64,000 nt of DNA from Streptomyces sp. SCSIO 75703. GTDB lineage: Bacteria > Actinomycetota > Actinomycetes > Streptomycetales > Streptomycetaceae. The DNA is taken from contig NZ_CP144555.1 of assembly GCF_036607905.1 (NCBI RefSeq), positions 5,332,001 through 5,396,000 on the forward strand, read 5' to 3'. Shown here one piece after another: positions 56,285 to 64,000 of the stretch. How positions within the stretch are numbered: position 1 is the stretch's first letter; each line of letters opens with the position of its first letter. The position numbers were made by a program, and so were the translations under genes. The notes below the pieces were generated by a model, which ran no database searches, was not told where the DNA came from, and saw only the letters and a list, made by a program, of their open reading frames with translations.

Positions 56285-56392
56285 CCTTGGCCGCACCGCG
56301 GGCGGGCCGGAGGCTCCGACCTGCCCCGGTCTGGTGAATCCCCATGTCAACTCCCTGCGCCCCGTGGCCTGTTTCATGCGAAGCTGGGGTGC

Positions 56393-56911
56393 ATGAGCGT
56401 CGCAGAACCCCGCAGGATCACACTCTTCCGGCATGCGAAAGCCGACTGGCCCCAGGTGAGCGACCACGAGCGGCCGCTCGCCGAACGGGGCCGCAAGGAG
56501 GCCGCGGAGGCCGGGCGCCGGCTCGCGGACACCGGCATCCCCTTCGACCAGGCACTGTGTTCCACCGCGCAGCGCACGCGCGAGACCTGGAAGCTCGCCG
56601 TCCAGGAGTTCCCACAGCGGCCGAAAACCGTCTACGAGGAGCGCCTCTACGAGGCGTCGCCCGGCGAGCTGATCGCCGTGCTCAACGAGACCCCCGACGA
56701 CCTGCGGAACGTGCTGGTCATCGGGCACAACCCGGGAATGCAGGGGCTCGCCGAGATCCTGGCCGGCGACGCCGAGGACGAGCCCCGCGAGCACATGGGC
56801 AGGCGCGGCTTCCCGACCGCCGCGTTCGCGGTCCTGACCTTCACCGGGTCCTGGAAGTCCGTCGAGCCCGGGGTGGCCACGCTGGCCGACTACTGGACGC
56901 CGGCCGACTGA
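56393..56911 (+). CDS. SixA-like histidine phosphatase
   Basis: A 172-residue branch of the histidine phosphatase superfamily. The catalytic His is in RRITLFRHAKADWP; the second Arg in CSTAQRTRET; the acid in EERLYEASPGELI; the second His in VLVIGHNPGMQGLAE. SixA proteins dephosphorylate phosphohistidine proteins such as HPt domains. Stand-alone gene in the gap before the HD/Nudix cassette. Confidence 0.9.
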   Translation: MSVAEPRRITLFRHAKADWPQVSDHERPLAERGRKEAAEAGRRLADTGIPFDQALCSTAQRTRETWKLAVQEFPQRPKTVYEERLYEASPGELIAVLNETPDDLRNVLVIGHNPGMQGLAEILAGDAEDEPREHMGRRGFPTAAFAVLTFTGSWKSVEPGVATLADYWTPAD

Positions 56912-56940
56912 GCCCGGCCGCCCACACCACGCCGAGGGCA

Positions 56941-56973
56941 CCCGGTGCCGGGGAACACCCCCACGGCACCGGG
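56941..56973 (+). terminator. Hairpin terminator after the SixA-like gene
   Basis: CCCGGTGCCG pairs perfectly with CGGCACCGGG around a 13-nt loop, 30 nt past the stop. It may also mark the edge of the accessory cassette that follows. Confidence 0.72.
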
Positions 56974-57163
56974 CCCCGACGTACACACGGCCCACCGGGC
57001 CGGCGGCACTCCGGCCGGCTCCCGTCGGGCTCCGAGCAGAGATACGCCCTCTTGGGCCGCCCCCGTCGTCCGGTGGATCACCTCACTGCCGAGCGACGGG
57101 CCCACTGAGGCGGGACGGTGACCGATACGACTGGCAGCCACTCGGCGGGGCATGCAGAGGGCC

Positions 57164-57748
57164 ATGAACGAGGAGAGGGTGGGCTGGGCCAGGCGGATCG
57201 CGGCGGCCGAACCCGGGAAGGTGCTCCCACGACGCTGGGCGCACAGCCGTGGAGTCGCAGACCGGGCGGCCGAGATCGGGCTGATCCTGGGGAAGGACGC
57301 TGACCTGCTGATCTCGGCCGCGCTCCTGCACGACGTGGGATACGCGCCTCGCTTGGCGACCACCGGGTTCCATCCGCTCGATGGCGCGCGCTTCCTACGG
57401 GACGCGCACGGTGCCGGTGAGAGGCTGACCCGTCTGGTGCCGAACCACTCGTTCGCGCTGCTGGAGGCGGAAGAACGGGGGCTGCGCGAGGAGTTGGCGA
57501 GGGAGTTCCCGTTGCTGGACGATCCGCTGTTGGTGGACGCCCTCGTGTATTGCGACATGACGACGACGCCAGACGGCGGCCGGACGATGGCGCGAGAGCG
57601 GGTCGCGGAGATCGTCGGCCGTTATGGCGCGGACAGCGTGGTCGGTCGGTTCATCCGGCGGGCGGCGCCGGAGATCTTCTCCTCCATCGAGCGGATCGAG
57701 GCCGCTGTGGCAGCTCAGCCGAGGTGGGGATACGTGCCGGCGAGGTAG
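57164..57748 (+). CDS. HD-domain phosphohydrolase-like protein
   Basis: A 194-residue protein with an HD metal site: His27 in RWAHSRGVADRA, His56-Asp57 in ALLHDVGYAP, and further HPLDGARFL and LVPNHSFALLEAEERG. HD proteins hydrolyse nucleotides or phosphoesters; the substrate is unknown. ATG at 57164 has GAGG 6 nt upstream; ATG at 57152 is an alternative. Codons such as TTG, CTA and TAT are more frequent here than in flanking genes. Its end overlaps the convergent Nudix gene by 34 nt. Confidence 0.83.
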   Translation: MNEERVGWARRIAAAEPGKVLPRRWAHSRGVADRAAEIGLILGKDADLLISAALLHDVGYAPRLATTGFHPLDGARFLRDAHGAGERLTRLVPNHSFALLEAEERGLREELAREFPLLDDPLLVDALVYCDMTTTPDGGRTMARERVAEIVGRYGADSVVGRFIRRAAPEIFSSIERIEAAVAAQPRWGYVPAR

Positions 57749-58182
57749 TCGCCGATCTGCTGGCGCATGCTGGGGTGGATGTCGTACTGGTCGAGGTCGG
57801 CCGGCTGGACGAAGCGGACTCCGTCGGCCTCGTCGTTGACCGTGGGCGCCCCGCCGACGGGGCGCCCGATGTAGGTGTTCTCGTACTGCTGGCGGATCTC
57901 GCCGTCGGTGTAGGCGACGATGTGGTTCGGGTTGGTGTAGACGCCGAGGAAGCCGGTGATCTCCGCGATGATGCCGGTCTCCTCCAGACACTCGCGGACC
58001 GCGCACTGGGCCGCGGTCTCGCCGATGTCCTGGGCTCCGCCGGGAAGCGCCCACTGTCCGGTGTCGCGGCGGCGCTGGAGGAGGATGGCACCCGTCTCGT
58101 CGACGACGAGCAGATTGCTGGCCGGGATGAGGGTGTTCGCCTTCGGCGCGGCCGGGTCGTTGTAGTACTCAGTCCTGCCCAT
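57715..58182 (-). CDS. Nudix hydrolase
   Basis: A 155-residue Nudix protein. The box begins GGAQDIGETAAQ and ends RECLEETGI at residues 48-71, matching GX5EX7REUXEEXGU exactly, so it should be catalytic. N-terminal YYNDPAAPKANTLIPASNLL is typical of a common Streptomyces Nudix group. The ATG at 58182 overlaps the end of the DUF5919 gene by 14 nt, so they are one operon. The substrate (nucleotide diphosphate derivative) is unknown. Confidence 0.9.
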   Translation of the reverse strand: MGRTEYYNDPAAPKANTLIPASNLLVVDETGAILLQRRRDTGQWALPGGAQDIGETAAQCAVRECLEETGIIAEITGFLGVYTNPNHIVAYTDGEIRQQYENTYIGRPVGGAPTVNDEADGVRFVQPADLDQYDIHPSMRQQIGDYLAGTYPHLG

Positions 58183-58847
58183 GGTCGGCGGTCCTCTCCT
58201 GGTCGGGTGCCCACGGCCGTGCGGCGGCCCAGACGGCGTCGAAGCTCCGAGCGCAGTTGTCGAACCACCCCGTGCCGTCGGCTCTCCTGAGGTGGAGGAG
58301 CGGGTTGGCGCTGGCCGGCTGCCCCCAGACGTGGGGGTTGACGAGGAGGTCGTCGTCGTAGCGGAACATGGACGTGTAAAGCGTGGTGTCGTGCAGACGC
58401 ACCGCACACCCGGCCTCGCCCAGCAGCGGACGGTAGTACGTCAGCGAGGCGCGGATCTTGGCGGCGAGTGTGTCGCCGATTCCCTCCTCACGGCCCCGGA
58501 CGGCGACCGCCTGCCCGTCAGGGTTGCCGAAGCACAGGCGAACTCGGACGCCCTCGGCGGCGCGTTCGGAGAGCATCTTGGCGACGTGCGGGTTGGACTG
58601 GGCGAAGAACGTGCCGGAGAAGACGAGGACGCCGATCTCCTGCCGGGCCTCCCGCAGCAGCGAGAGCCATACGTCCCGCGGCACGCTGGCCCGGTTCTGG
58701 TAGGTGCCGACCAGCTCGGTGCCTGACCCGTCACGCTGGTGACCGGACCGCTTGGAAGGCATCGGCCAGAGGAAGGTCTCCTCCACCCGCAGGTGACCGG
58801 CGACGCGGAAGCGATGCCGCGCATGGGGGACCGGCCCGCCGAAACGC
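58169..58847 (-). pseudogene. DUF5919-domain protein truncated at the 5' end (lost helix-turn-helix)
   Basis: From GTG at 58786 the frame gives 205 residues with the DUF5919 domain (VWLSLLREARQEIGVLVFSG, KIRASLTYYRPLLGEAGCAV, LLVNPHVWGQPASANPLLHL). Reading upstream in the same frame to 58847 gives PHARHRFRVAGHLRVEETF, matching how full-length relatives run from an XRE-type helix-turn-helix into this domain; the helix-turn-helix itself is missing, and the serB stop lies exactly there (58848). So the gene appears cut off by the junction with serB. The C-terminal domain may still be made. Confidence 0.75.
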
Positions 58848-60056
58848 CTAGCCCTGGTCGACGGTGTCCGCCGCCTCGACCTCCTCGCGGGTGATGCCCA
58901 GCAGGTAGAGCACGGTGTCCAGGAAGGGCACGTTCACCGCGGTGTAGGCGGCCTGACGCACCACCGGCTTGGCGTTGAAGGCGACGCCGAGCCCTGCCGC
59001 GTTCAGCATGTCCAGGTCGTTGGCGCCGTCACCGATCGCCACCGTCTGCGACAGCGGCACCCCCGCCTCGGCGGCGAAGCGGCGCAGCAGCCGGGCCTTG
59101 CCCGCGCGGTCGACGATCTCGCCGGTGACCCGGCCGGTCAGCCGGCCGTCGACGATCTCCAGGGTGTTGGCCTGCGCGAAGTCCAGCCCGAGCCGGTCCT
59201 TCAGATCGTCGGTGACCTGCGTGAACCCGCCGGAGACGACGCCGACCTGGTAGCCGAGCCGTTTCAGCGTACGGATCAGGGTGCGGGCGCCCGGCGTCAG
59301 CCGTACCTCTCCGCGCACCTTCTCGACCACCGAGGCGTCCAGCCCTTCGAGGAGCGCCACGCGCGCGTGCAGGGACTGCTCGAAGTCCAGCTCGCCGCGC
59401 ATCGCCGCCGCCGTCACCTCGGCGACCTTGTCCTCGCAGCCGGCGTGCGCGGCGAAGAGCTCGATCACCTCGTCCTGGATCAGCGTGGAGTCGACGTCCA
59501 TCACGACCAGGCGCTGGGCCCGTCGCTGGAGCCCGGCGCCGACGACCGCGACGTCCACGCCGAGCGCCGCCGCCTCGGTGGCCAGCGCGGTGCGCAGCAC
59601 CTCGGTCTCCACGCCGGAGACGGCGAACTCGACGGCGGTGACGGGGTACTTGGCCAGGCGGAAGATGCGGTCGATGTTGCCGGAGGCCCCGGTGATCCGG
59701 GCCGCTATGGCGGCCGTCGCCTCGGCGGTGAGCGGGTGTCCGAGGACGGTGACCAGGGAGCGTCCCAGGCCGCGGGGCCGGTTGTCGCCGAGGCCGGAGA
59801 TGATCTCGGCCTGGAGCTTCAGCGACTCCGCCCAGCTGTGGACGGTCGCCCGGAGGTCGCCTTCCAGCCCCCGGGGCGGCTCGGTCACGAGCGCGCACAG
59901 CACGATACGGCCACGGGTGACGACCTGCTCGATGTCGACCACGTCGACGGAGTAGGCGGCGAGGGTGTCGAACAGGCCGGCCGTGATGCCGGGCCGGTCC
60001 TTGCCGAAGATCTTGACGAGAAGCGTGGGAACGTCAGAGGTCTGCGAAGCGCTCAT
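58848..60056 (-). CDS. serB: Phosphoserine phosphatase
   Basis: A 402-residue SerB with two N-terminal ACT-type regulatory domains (LLVKIFGKDRPGITAGLFDT and RSLVTVLGHPLTAEATAAIA) and a C-terminal HAD phosphatase. HAD motif I is VVMDVDSTLIQDEVIE (nucleophile Asp187), motif II GVVSGGFTQVTDDL, motif III ends GKARLLRRFA, and motif IV is VAIGDGANDLDML. It completes serine synthesis. ATG at 60056; longer frames upstream are unsupported. Its last codon abuts the truncated DUF5919 gene. Confidence 0.95.
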   Translation of the reverse strand: MSASQTSDVPTLLVKIFGKDRPGITAGLFDTLAAYSVDVVDIEQVVTRGRIVLCALVTEPPRGLEGDLRATVHSWAESLKLQAEIISGLGDNRPRGLGRSLVTVLGHPLTAEATAAIAARITGASGNIDRIFRLAKYPVTAVEFAVSGVETEVLRTALATEAAALGVDVAVVGAGLQRRAQRLVVMDVDSTLIQDEVIELFAAHAGCEDKVAEVTAAAMRGELDFEQSLHARVALLEGLDASVVEKVRGEVRLTPGARTLIRTLKRLGYQVGVVSGGFTQVTDDLKDRLGLDFAQANTLEIVDGRLTGRVTGEIVDRAGKARLLRRFAAEAGVPLSQTVAIGDGANDLDMLNAAGLGVAFNAKPVVRQAAYTAVNVPFLDTVLYLLGITREEVEAADTVDQG

Positions 60057-60366
60057 GGTGTTCCCACCGTATCCGGCACCTGGTGCCTCCCGCCTGCGAG
60101 GTCCGCCTGACGGACACGGAGCGGCCGGGTCCGCCCGGGGTCGCGCGGACACCCGTGACGCCCGGTCCGTCCCCTGCCCGCCGGGGTCCGCCCGGGGCCC
60201 GGCGAGCCGCGGCCGGCCGTCGAACACCGCTTGCGGTGTCCGCCTCGCGCACCCCTGTCCGTCCGGGCCGGTTCCGCCCGGTCGGTGGCCGCGCGAGCAG
60301 CATGCGCACGGTTTTCACAAGGCCCGGCTTTCGGTCAGGGGCCCGAGCCTGAAATAGTGCCCACCG
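60057..60366. other. 310-bp intergenic region between serB and the FHA-ABC gene
   Basis: The divergent promoters of serB and the ABC transporter must lie here. The sequence is GC-rich with repeated GTCCGCC-like words and no credible ORF; I could not assign a confident minus-10 or an operator. Confidence 0.6.
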
Positions 60367-62943
60367 ATGTTCGACATCCCTAGACTCCCCGCGACGGGGG
60401 CAAATTCGGGGGACAACTCAGTGGGGCATGGAGTGCCGGAACTCGTACTGGAATCTGATGGACGGACCTGGACGCTCGATCCGTCCCGGTCTTACGCGCT
60501 CGGACGCGATCCGCAGGGGGAGGTCGTCTTCGACGACGCAAGGGTCTCCTGGCGGCACGCCACGGTCCGCTTCGACGGCCGGACCTGGGTCGTCGAGGAC
60601 CACGGCAGCACCAACGGCACCTTCGTGCACGGACAGCGCGTCCAGCGGACGGAGCTGGGCGACGGCTCGGTGGTGAACCTGGGCAACGCGACCGACGGTC
60701 CGCGGGTCACGCTGACCGGCGCGCAGTCCCCGGTCGGCACCTCGCAGGGCGGGCCGGCGCGGCAGCCGTACGCCGGTCAGGGCGCCGACGGCCGGCCACC
60801 GGGGACGGCGGCCCCGGCGCAGCAGCAGCCGCGGTACGAACCGCCGCGGCAGCAGGCCGCGCCGCACGTCCCGCACCAGCAGGGGTACGAGGGAGCGGGG
60901 AAGGGGGCGCCGGCCTACGGCGACCGCAGCCCGACCACGTTCCACCAGTTCTCGCTGGGCCGGGTCATGCGCATCGGCCGCGCCCTGGAGAACGACCTGG
61001 TCGTCTCCGACCTGCAGGTCTCCCGGAACCACGCCGAGTTCCACGCGACGCCCGACGGCCGCATGGAGATCCGGGACCTCGGCTCGCACAACGGCACCTA
61101 CGTCAACGGCCAGCCGATCCCCAAGGGCGGCGCCCAGACGCTGGGCCCGGCCGACATCGTGGGCGTCGGCCACTCGACGTTCCGCATCGTCGGCGACCGG
61201 CTGGAGGAGTTCGTCGACACCGGCGAGGTGTCCTTCTCCGCGCGCCACCTGACGGTCACCGTCGACGGCGGCAAGCAGATCCTCCGGGACGTCTCCTTCG
61301 GCGCCCCCGAGAAGTCGCTGATCGGCGTCATCGGCCCGTCCGGTTCCGGCAAGTCGACCCTGCTCAAGGCGCTCACCGGCTACCGGCCCGCCGACCGCGG
61401 CGAGGTCCTGTACGACAACCGGAACCTGTACAAGCAGTTCGCCGAGCTGCGCCAGCGCATCGGCCTGGTCCCGCAGGAAGACATCCTGCACAAGGAACTC
61501 ACGGTCAAGAAGGCCCTGAAGTACGCGGCCAAGCTGCGCTTCCCGGCCGACACCACGGCCGCCGAGCGCGACGCCCGCATCGACGAGGTGCTGCGCGAGC
61601 TGAAGCTGGACGTCCACAAGGACAAGAAGGTCACGTCCCTCTCCGGCGGCCAGCGCAAGCGCGTCTCGGTCGCCCTGGAGCTGCTGACCAAGCCGTCGCT
61701 GATCTTCCTGGACGAGCCGACCTCCGGCCTCGACCCGGGCATGGACCGCGACGTCATGAAGCTGCTGCGGGAACTCGCCGACGACGGCCGCACGGTCCTC
61801 GTCGTCACGCACTCGGTGGCCGAGCTGGCGCTCTGCAACAAGCTGCTGGTCATGGCACCGGGCGGTGCGGTCGCCTACTTCGGCCCGCCCGAGGAGGCCC
61901 TGAACTTCTTCGGCTACGAGACCTGGGCCGACGTCTTCTCGGCCTTCGAGAGCTACCGCGACTACGACTGGGCGGGCCGCTGGAAGGGCTCGCAGCACTA
62001 CCAGATGTACGCCGCGGAGGTCGACGCCGTCGCCCCGCAGCCGGTCACGGTGGCGCCGATGCAGGCGATGAAGCCGCCGAAGCCGCAGGGCTGGATGTCG
62101 CAGTTCGCCACGCTGGTGCGCCGCTACGTGTCGGTGATCGCCTCCGACAAGGGCTTCCTCGGCCTGATGGTGATCCTGCCCGCCGTGCTCGGCGCGGTGA
62201 GCCTGCTGATCAACTCCGACCGGGGACTGCTGCCCAACCCGGTCAACCCGCAGAGCGGTCGCCTCGTGCCCAACGGGACCGCCACCACGGTCCTGCTGAT
62301 CCTCGCGGTCGGCGCCTGCTTCGCGGGCGCGGCGAACTCCGTCCGCGAGCTGATCAAGGAACGGGTCATCTACGAGCGGGAGCGCGCGACCGGCCTGTCA
62401 CGCTCCGCGTACCTGATGTCGAAGGTGTTCGTGCTCGGCATGATCACCATGTTCCAGGGCCTGATGGTCGGCGTCATCGGCTTCTCCAGCCGGGAGCTGC
62501 CCTCCGAGGGACTGCTCCTCGGCGGCGCCACGCTGGTCGAGATGTGCCTGCCGATCATGGCGCTGGGCTTCACCTCGATGATGTTCGGCCTGGTCATCTC
62601 GTCGCTGGTGAAGACGGCCGAGAAGACCATGCCGCTGCTGGTGATGTTCGCGATCATCCAGGTCGTGTTCACCGGGTGCCTTTTCACGCTGCACGGCACG
62701 GTCGGCGTCAACGAGTTCTCGTACCTGATGCCCTCGCGCTGGGCGGTGGCCGCGGCCGGGGCCACGCTGGACTTCAACAAGATCAGCCCGCCCGAGCCGG
62801 GCGCCGGCACCGACCCGCTGTGGGACCACTCGGTGGGCGCCTGGAGCCTGGACATGGCCGCGCTGATCGCCCTCGGGGTGATCTGCGGGTTCTTCGTGGC
62901 CCGCTTCCTGCGCCGCCACGAACCCGAGGTCATGCGCAAGTGA
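60367..62943 (+). CDS. FHA-domain ABC transporter (Rv1747-like, ABC-2 half transporter)
   Basis: An 858-residue fusion. FHA domain 1 at about 25-115 (ALGRDPQGEVVF, SWRHATVRFD, DHGSTNGTFV); a Gln/Pro-rich linker; FHA domain 2 at about 195-275 (RIGRALENDLVV, SRNHAEFH, LGSHNGTYVNG); ABC ATPase at about 290-520 with Walker A GPSGSGKST, signature LSGGQRKRVSV and LIFLDEPTSGLDPG; then an ABC-2 membrane domain of six spans. The layout equals mycobacterial Rv1747, which is regulated by Ser/Thr kinase phosphorylation recognised by the FHA domains. The exported substrate is unknown, perhaps a cell-envelope glycolipid. The ATG at 60367 is used; a start near 60432 is possible. Confidence 0.92.
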   Translation: MFDIPRLPATGANSGDNSVGHGVPELVLESDGRTWTLDPSRSYALGRDPQGEVVFDDARVSWRHATVRFDGRTWVVEDHGSTNGTFVHGQRVQRTELGDGSVVNLGNATDGPRVTLTGAQSPVGTSQGGPARQPYAGQGADGRPPGTAAPAQQQPRYEPPRQQAAPHVPHQQGYEGAGKGAPAYGDRSPTTFHQFSLGRVMRIGRALENDLVVSDLQVSRNHAEFHATPDGRMEIRDLGSHNGTYVNGQPIPKGGAQTLGPADIVGVGHSTFRIVGDRLEEFVDTGEVSFSARHLTVTVDGGKQILRDVSFGAPEKSLIGVIGPSGSGKSTLLKALTGYRPADRGEVLYDNRNLYKQFAELRQRIGLVPQEDILHKELTVKKALKYAAKLRFPADTTAAERDARIDEVLRELKLDVHKDKKVTSLSGGQRKRVSVALELLTKPSLIFLDEPTSGLDPGMDRDVMKLLRELADDGRTVLVVTHSVAELALCNKLLVMAPGGAVAYFGPPEEALNFFGYETWADVFSAFESYRDYDWAGRWKGSQHYQMYAAEVDAVAPQPVTVAPMQAMKPPKPQGWMSQFATLVRRYVSVIASDKGFLGLMVILPAVLGAVSLLINSDRGLLPNPVNPQSGRLVPNGTATTVLLILAVGACFAGAANSVRELIKERVIYERERATGLSRSAYLMSKVFVLGMITMFQGLMVGVIGFSSRELPSEGLLLGGATLVEMCLPIMALGFTSMMFGLVISSLVKTAEKTMPLLVMFAIIQVVFTGCLFTLHGTVGVNEFSYLMPSRWAVAAAGATLDFNKISPPEPGAGTDPLWDHSVGAWSLDMAALIALGVICGFFVARFLRRHEPEVMRK

Positions 62944-62960
62944 CCCGTGCCCGGACGGCC

Positions 62961-63000
62961 CCGAAGGGCGGCACCCCGTCAGGAGGGTGCCGCCCTTCGG
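62961..63000. terminator. Bidirectional hairpin terminator
   Basis: CCGAAGGGCGGCACCC pairs perfectly (16 bp) with GGGTGCCGCCCTTCGG over an 8-nt loop, between the convergent ABC and transglycosylase genes. Confidence 0.88.
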
Positions 63001-63049
63001 CGTTCGGTGCACGGTCGCGTGCGTCAGCGGGGAGAGGTCCGCGCCGTCC

Positions 63050-63850
63050 TCAGTACGCGCTGTTGACGTTGTCGATCGTGCCGTACTTGTCGGCCGCGTA
63101 GTTGGCGGCGGCGGTGATGTTGGCGACCGGGTCGTAGATGTCCCAGGAGGTGCCCTTGACGTGGTACGCGGCGAACGTCGGCGGGATCACCTGCAGCAGG
63201 CCCTTGGACGGGACGCCGTTGATGGCGTTGATGTCCCAGTCGTTGATGGCCTTCGGGTTGCCGGAGGACTCGCGGATGATGTTCTTGTGCAGGCCGTGGT
63301 AGCTGCCCGGTATGCCCTTGGCCTTCATGATGTCCAGGGACTCACGGATCCAGCCGTCGAGGTTGTTGGTGTAGCTCTTGCCGGCGACCTGCTTGACCTG
63401 CGAGCGCGGCGCGGAGCGCGTCGTGCTCTTCTTGGCCGCGCGCTTCTTCGCGGCGGACTCGGCGGACGCCTTCTTCTCGGCCGCGGCGGACTTCTTCGCG
63501 GCCTCCTTCTTCGCCTCGATGGAGGCGGCCTTCTGGCTCGCGCCGGCGAGCTGACCGGTGACGCCGGCCTCGACGTCCTTGATCTGCTCCTTGCTGTACG
63601 CCACCTTCGCCGTGGGAGCGGCCTCGCTCGTGCTCGCCTGCCCGCTCGCCGGAACCGCGGCGAACGCGACGGCGGCGGCGCTGAGCGTACCCACACCGGC
63701 GATCGCGATCTTCTGGGTGCGGTTCAGGTTGAGGTTCAGGCTCTCGGCCCGGTGGCGGACGACCGTCTCGGCGCGGTTGCGCACCGTCGCGGCGCGATCG
63801 CGAACCTGCTCGGCACGACTGCGGACACGGTTGAGGATGTTCTTCGACAT
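63050..63850 (-). CDS. Secreted lytic transglycosylase (SLT fold)
   Basis: A 266-residue protein. The N-terminus (VRSRAEQVRDRAATVRNRAE) is a basic amphipathic helix before a membrane or signal segment (KIAIAGVGTLSAAAVAFAAV, cleavage near ASGQA). An Ala/Lys-rich stretch (about 85-145, EAKKEAAKKSAAAEKKASAE) follows; it may bind the cell wall. The SLT domain (150-266) has the catalytic Glu in KNIIRESSGNPKAINDWDIN, with SKGLLQVIPPTFAAYHVKGT and NITAAANYAADKYG. It should cleave peptidoglycan. ATG at 63850 has GAAGAGG about 11 nt upstream. A longer in-frame start at 63994 lies in the promoter and is rejected. Confidence 0.9.
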   Translation of the reverse strand: MSKNILNRVRSRAEQVRDRAATVRNRAETVVRHRAESLNLNLNRTQKIAIAGVGTLSAAAVAFAAVPASGQASTSEAAPTAKVAYSKEQIKDVEAGVTGQLAGASQKAASIEAKKEAAKKSAAAEKKASAESAAKKRAAKKSTTRSAPRSQVKQVAGKSYTNNLDGWIRESLDIMKAKGIPGSYHGLHKNIIRESSGNPKAINDWDINAINGVPSKGLLQVIPPTFAAYHVKGTSWDIYDPVANITAAANYAADKYGTIDNVNSAY

Positions 63851-63965
63851 GGCGGGATAGACCTCTTCGTTGGCGCGGAGGTCGCTCTCGTCCGGCGGGG
63901 ACAGGGGGTTGTTTCCGGTGCAAACGCCGCGAGGGAGAACCCGCGGCGCTGAGCGACGAGAGCCA

Positions 63966-63994
63966 TTCTTAGCGGCAGCAAAATCCGGTGGCAA
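63966..63994 (-). promoter_or_regulatory. Sigma70-type promoter of the transglycosylase gene
   Basis: On the minus strand TTGCCA (63989-63994) and TAAGAA (63966-63971) are separated by exactly 17 nt. The resulting 5' leader of about 108 nt contains a GC hairpin (CGCCGCGGG with CCCTCGCGGCG) near 63917-63942. Confidence 0.6.
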
Positions 63995-64000
63995 AGGTGT

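Overview
This is very GC-rich actinobacterial chromosome, almost certainly Streptomyces. Third codon positions are nearly all G or C, GTG starts are common, and gene order matches (from memory) the Streptomyces coelicolor SCO18xx core region, running from the cobalamin cluster through pitH2, gbn, moaA and tyrS to fabG-inhA and serB. I found no tRNA, rRNA, CRISPR array, insertion sequence or phage gene.

Region 1 (218-18701) is a cobalamin (vitamin B12) cluster on the minus strand, in two translationally coupled runs. cobD-cobQ-cobN-chlI/D-cobO-cobB-cobI (18458 to 7512) lies behind a cobalamin riboswitch (18544-18701). cobM-cobL-cbiG/cobJ-cobH-cbiX-cobC (6676 to 218) has no riboswitch in its short upstream gap. 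A ZIP metal transporter gene sits between them on the plus strand. Most junctions are ATGA or GTGA overlaps. The set mixes a CbiX cobaltochelatase (MxCxxC motif, His-rich tail) with the CobN/ChlID late chelatase. The riboswitch-proximal Shine-Dalgarno serves a 19-residue leader ORF that ends 5 nt before cobD.

Region 2 (18776-28141) holds an 18-bp tandem repeat and hairpin, a PiT phosphate transporter behind a PHO-box-like direct repeat, a class II aldolase, an alpha/beta hydrolase, a VOC protein, an ABC-F ATPase preceded by a leaderless 7-codon ORF, the nucleoid protein gene gbn with five GATC sites upstream, and an enoyl-CoA hydratase.

Region 3 (28202-31481) is an Asp23/AmaP-type envelope module: two Asp23-like proteins, three membrane proteins and a divergent 305-residue protein that looks like a degenerate double Asp23 domain.

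Region 4 (31592-40773, minus strand) contains an SDR lacking the Tyr/Lys catalytic pair, SURF1, a Cys-rich zinc protein, a DnaQ-like exonuclease with BRCT domain, CopD, a frameshifted CaiB/BaiF CoA-transferase and two tandem secreted subtilisins. Divergent from them are DUF485 and ActP acetate symporter genes (41038-43016).

Region 5 (43213-53265) carries moaA, small zinc and membrane proteins, tyrS, the TldE/TldD pair, a HATPase regulator, fabG-inhA and a small secreted protein.

Region 6 (53243-64000) carries a FadR-type GntR regulator divergent from a CynX-type MFS exporter, with a 15-bp palindrome inside the promoter. It continues with a SixA-like phosphatase, an HD/Nudix/DUF5919 cassette that looks like an accessory insertion with its last gene truncated against serB, then serB, an Rv1747-like FHA-ABC transporter and a lytic transglycosylase.
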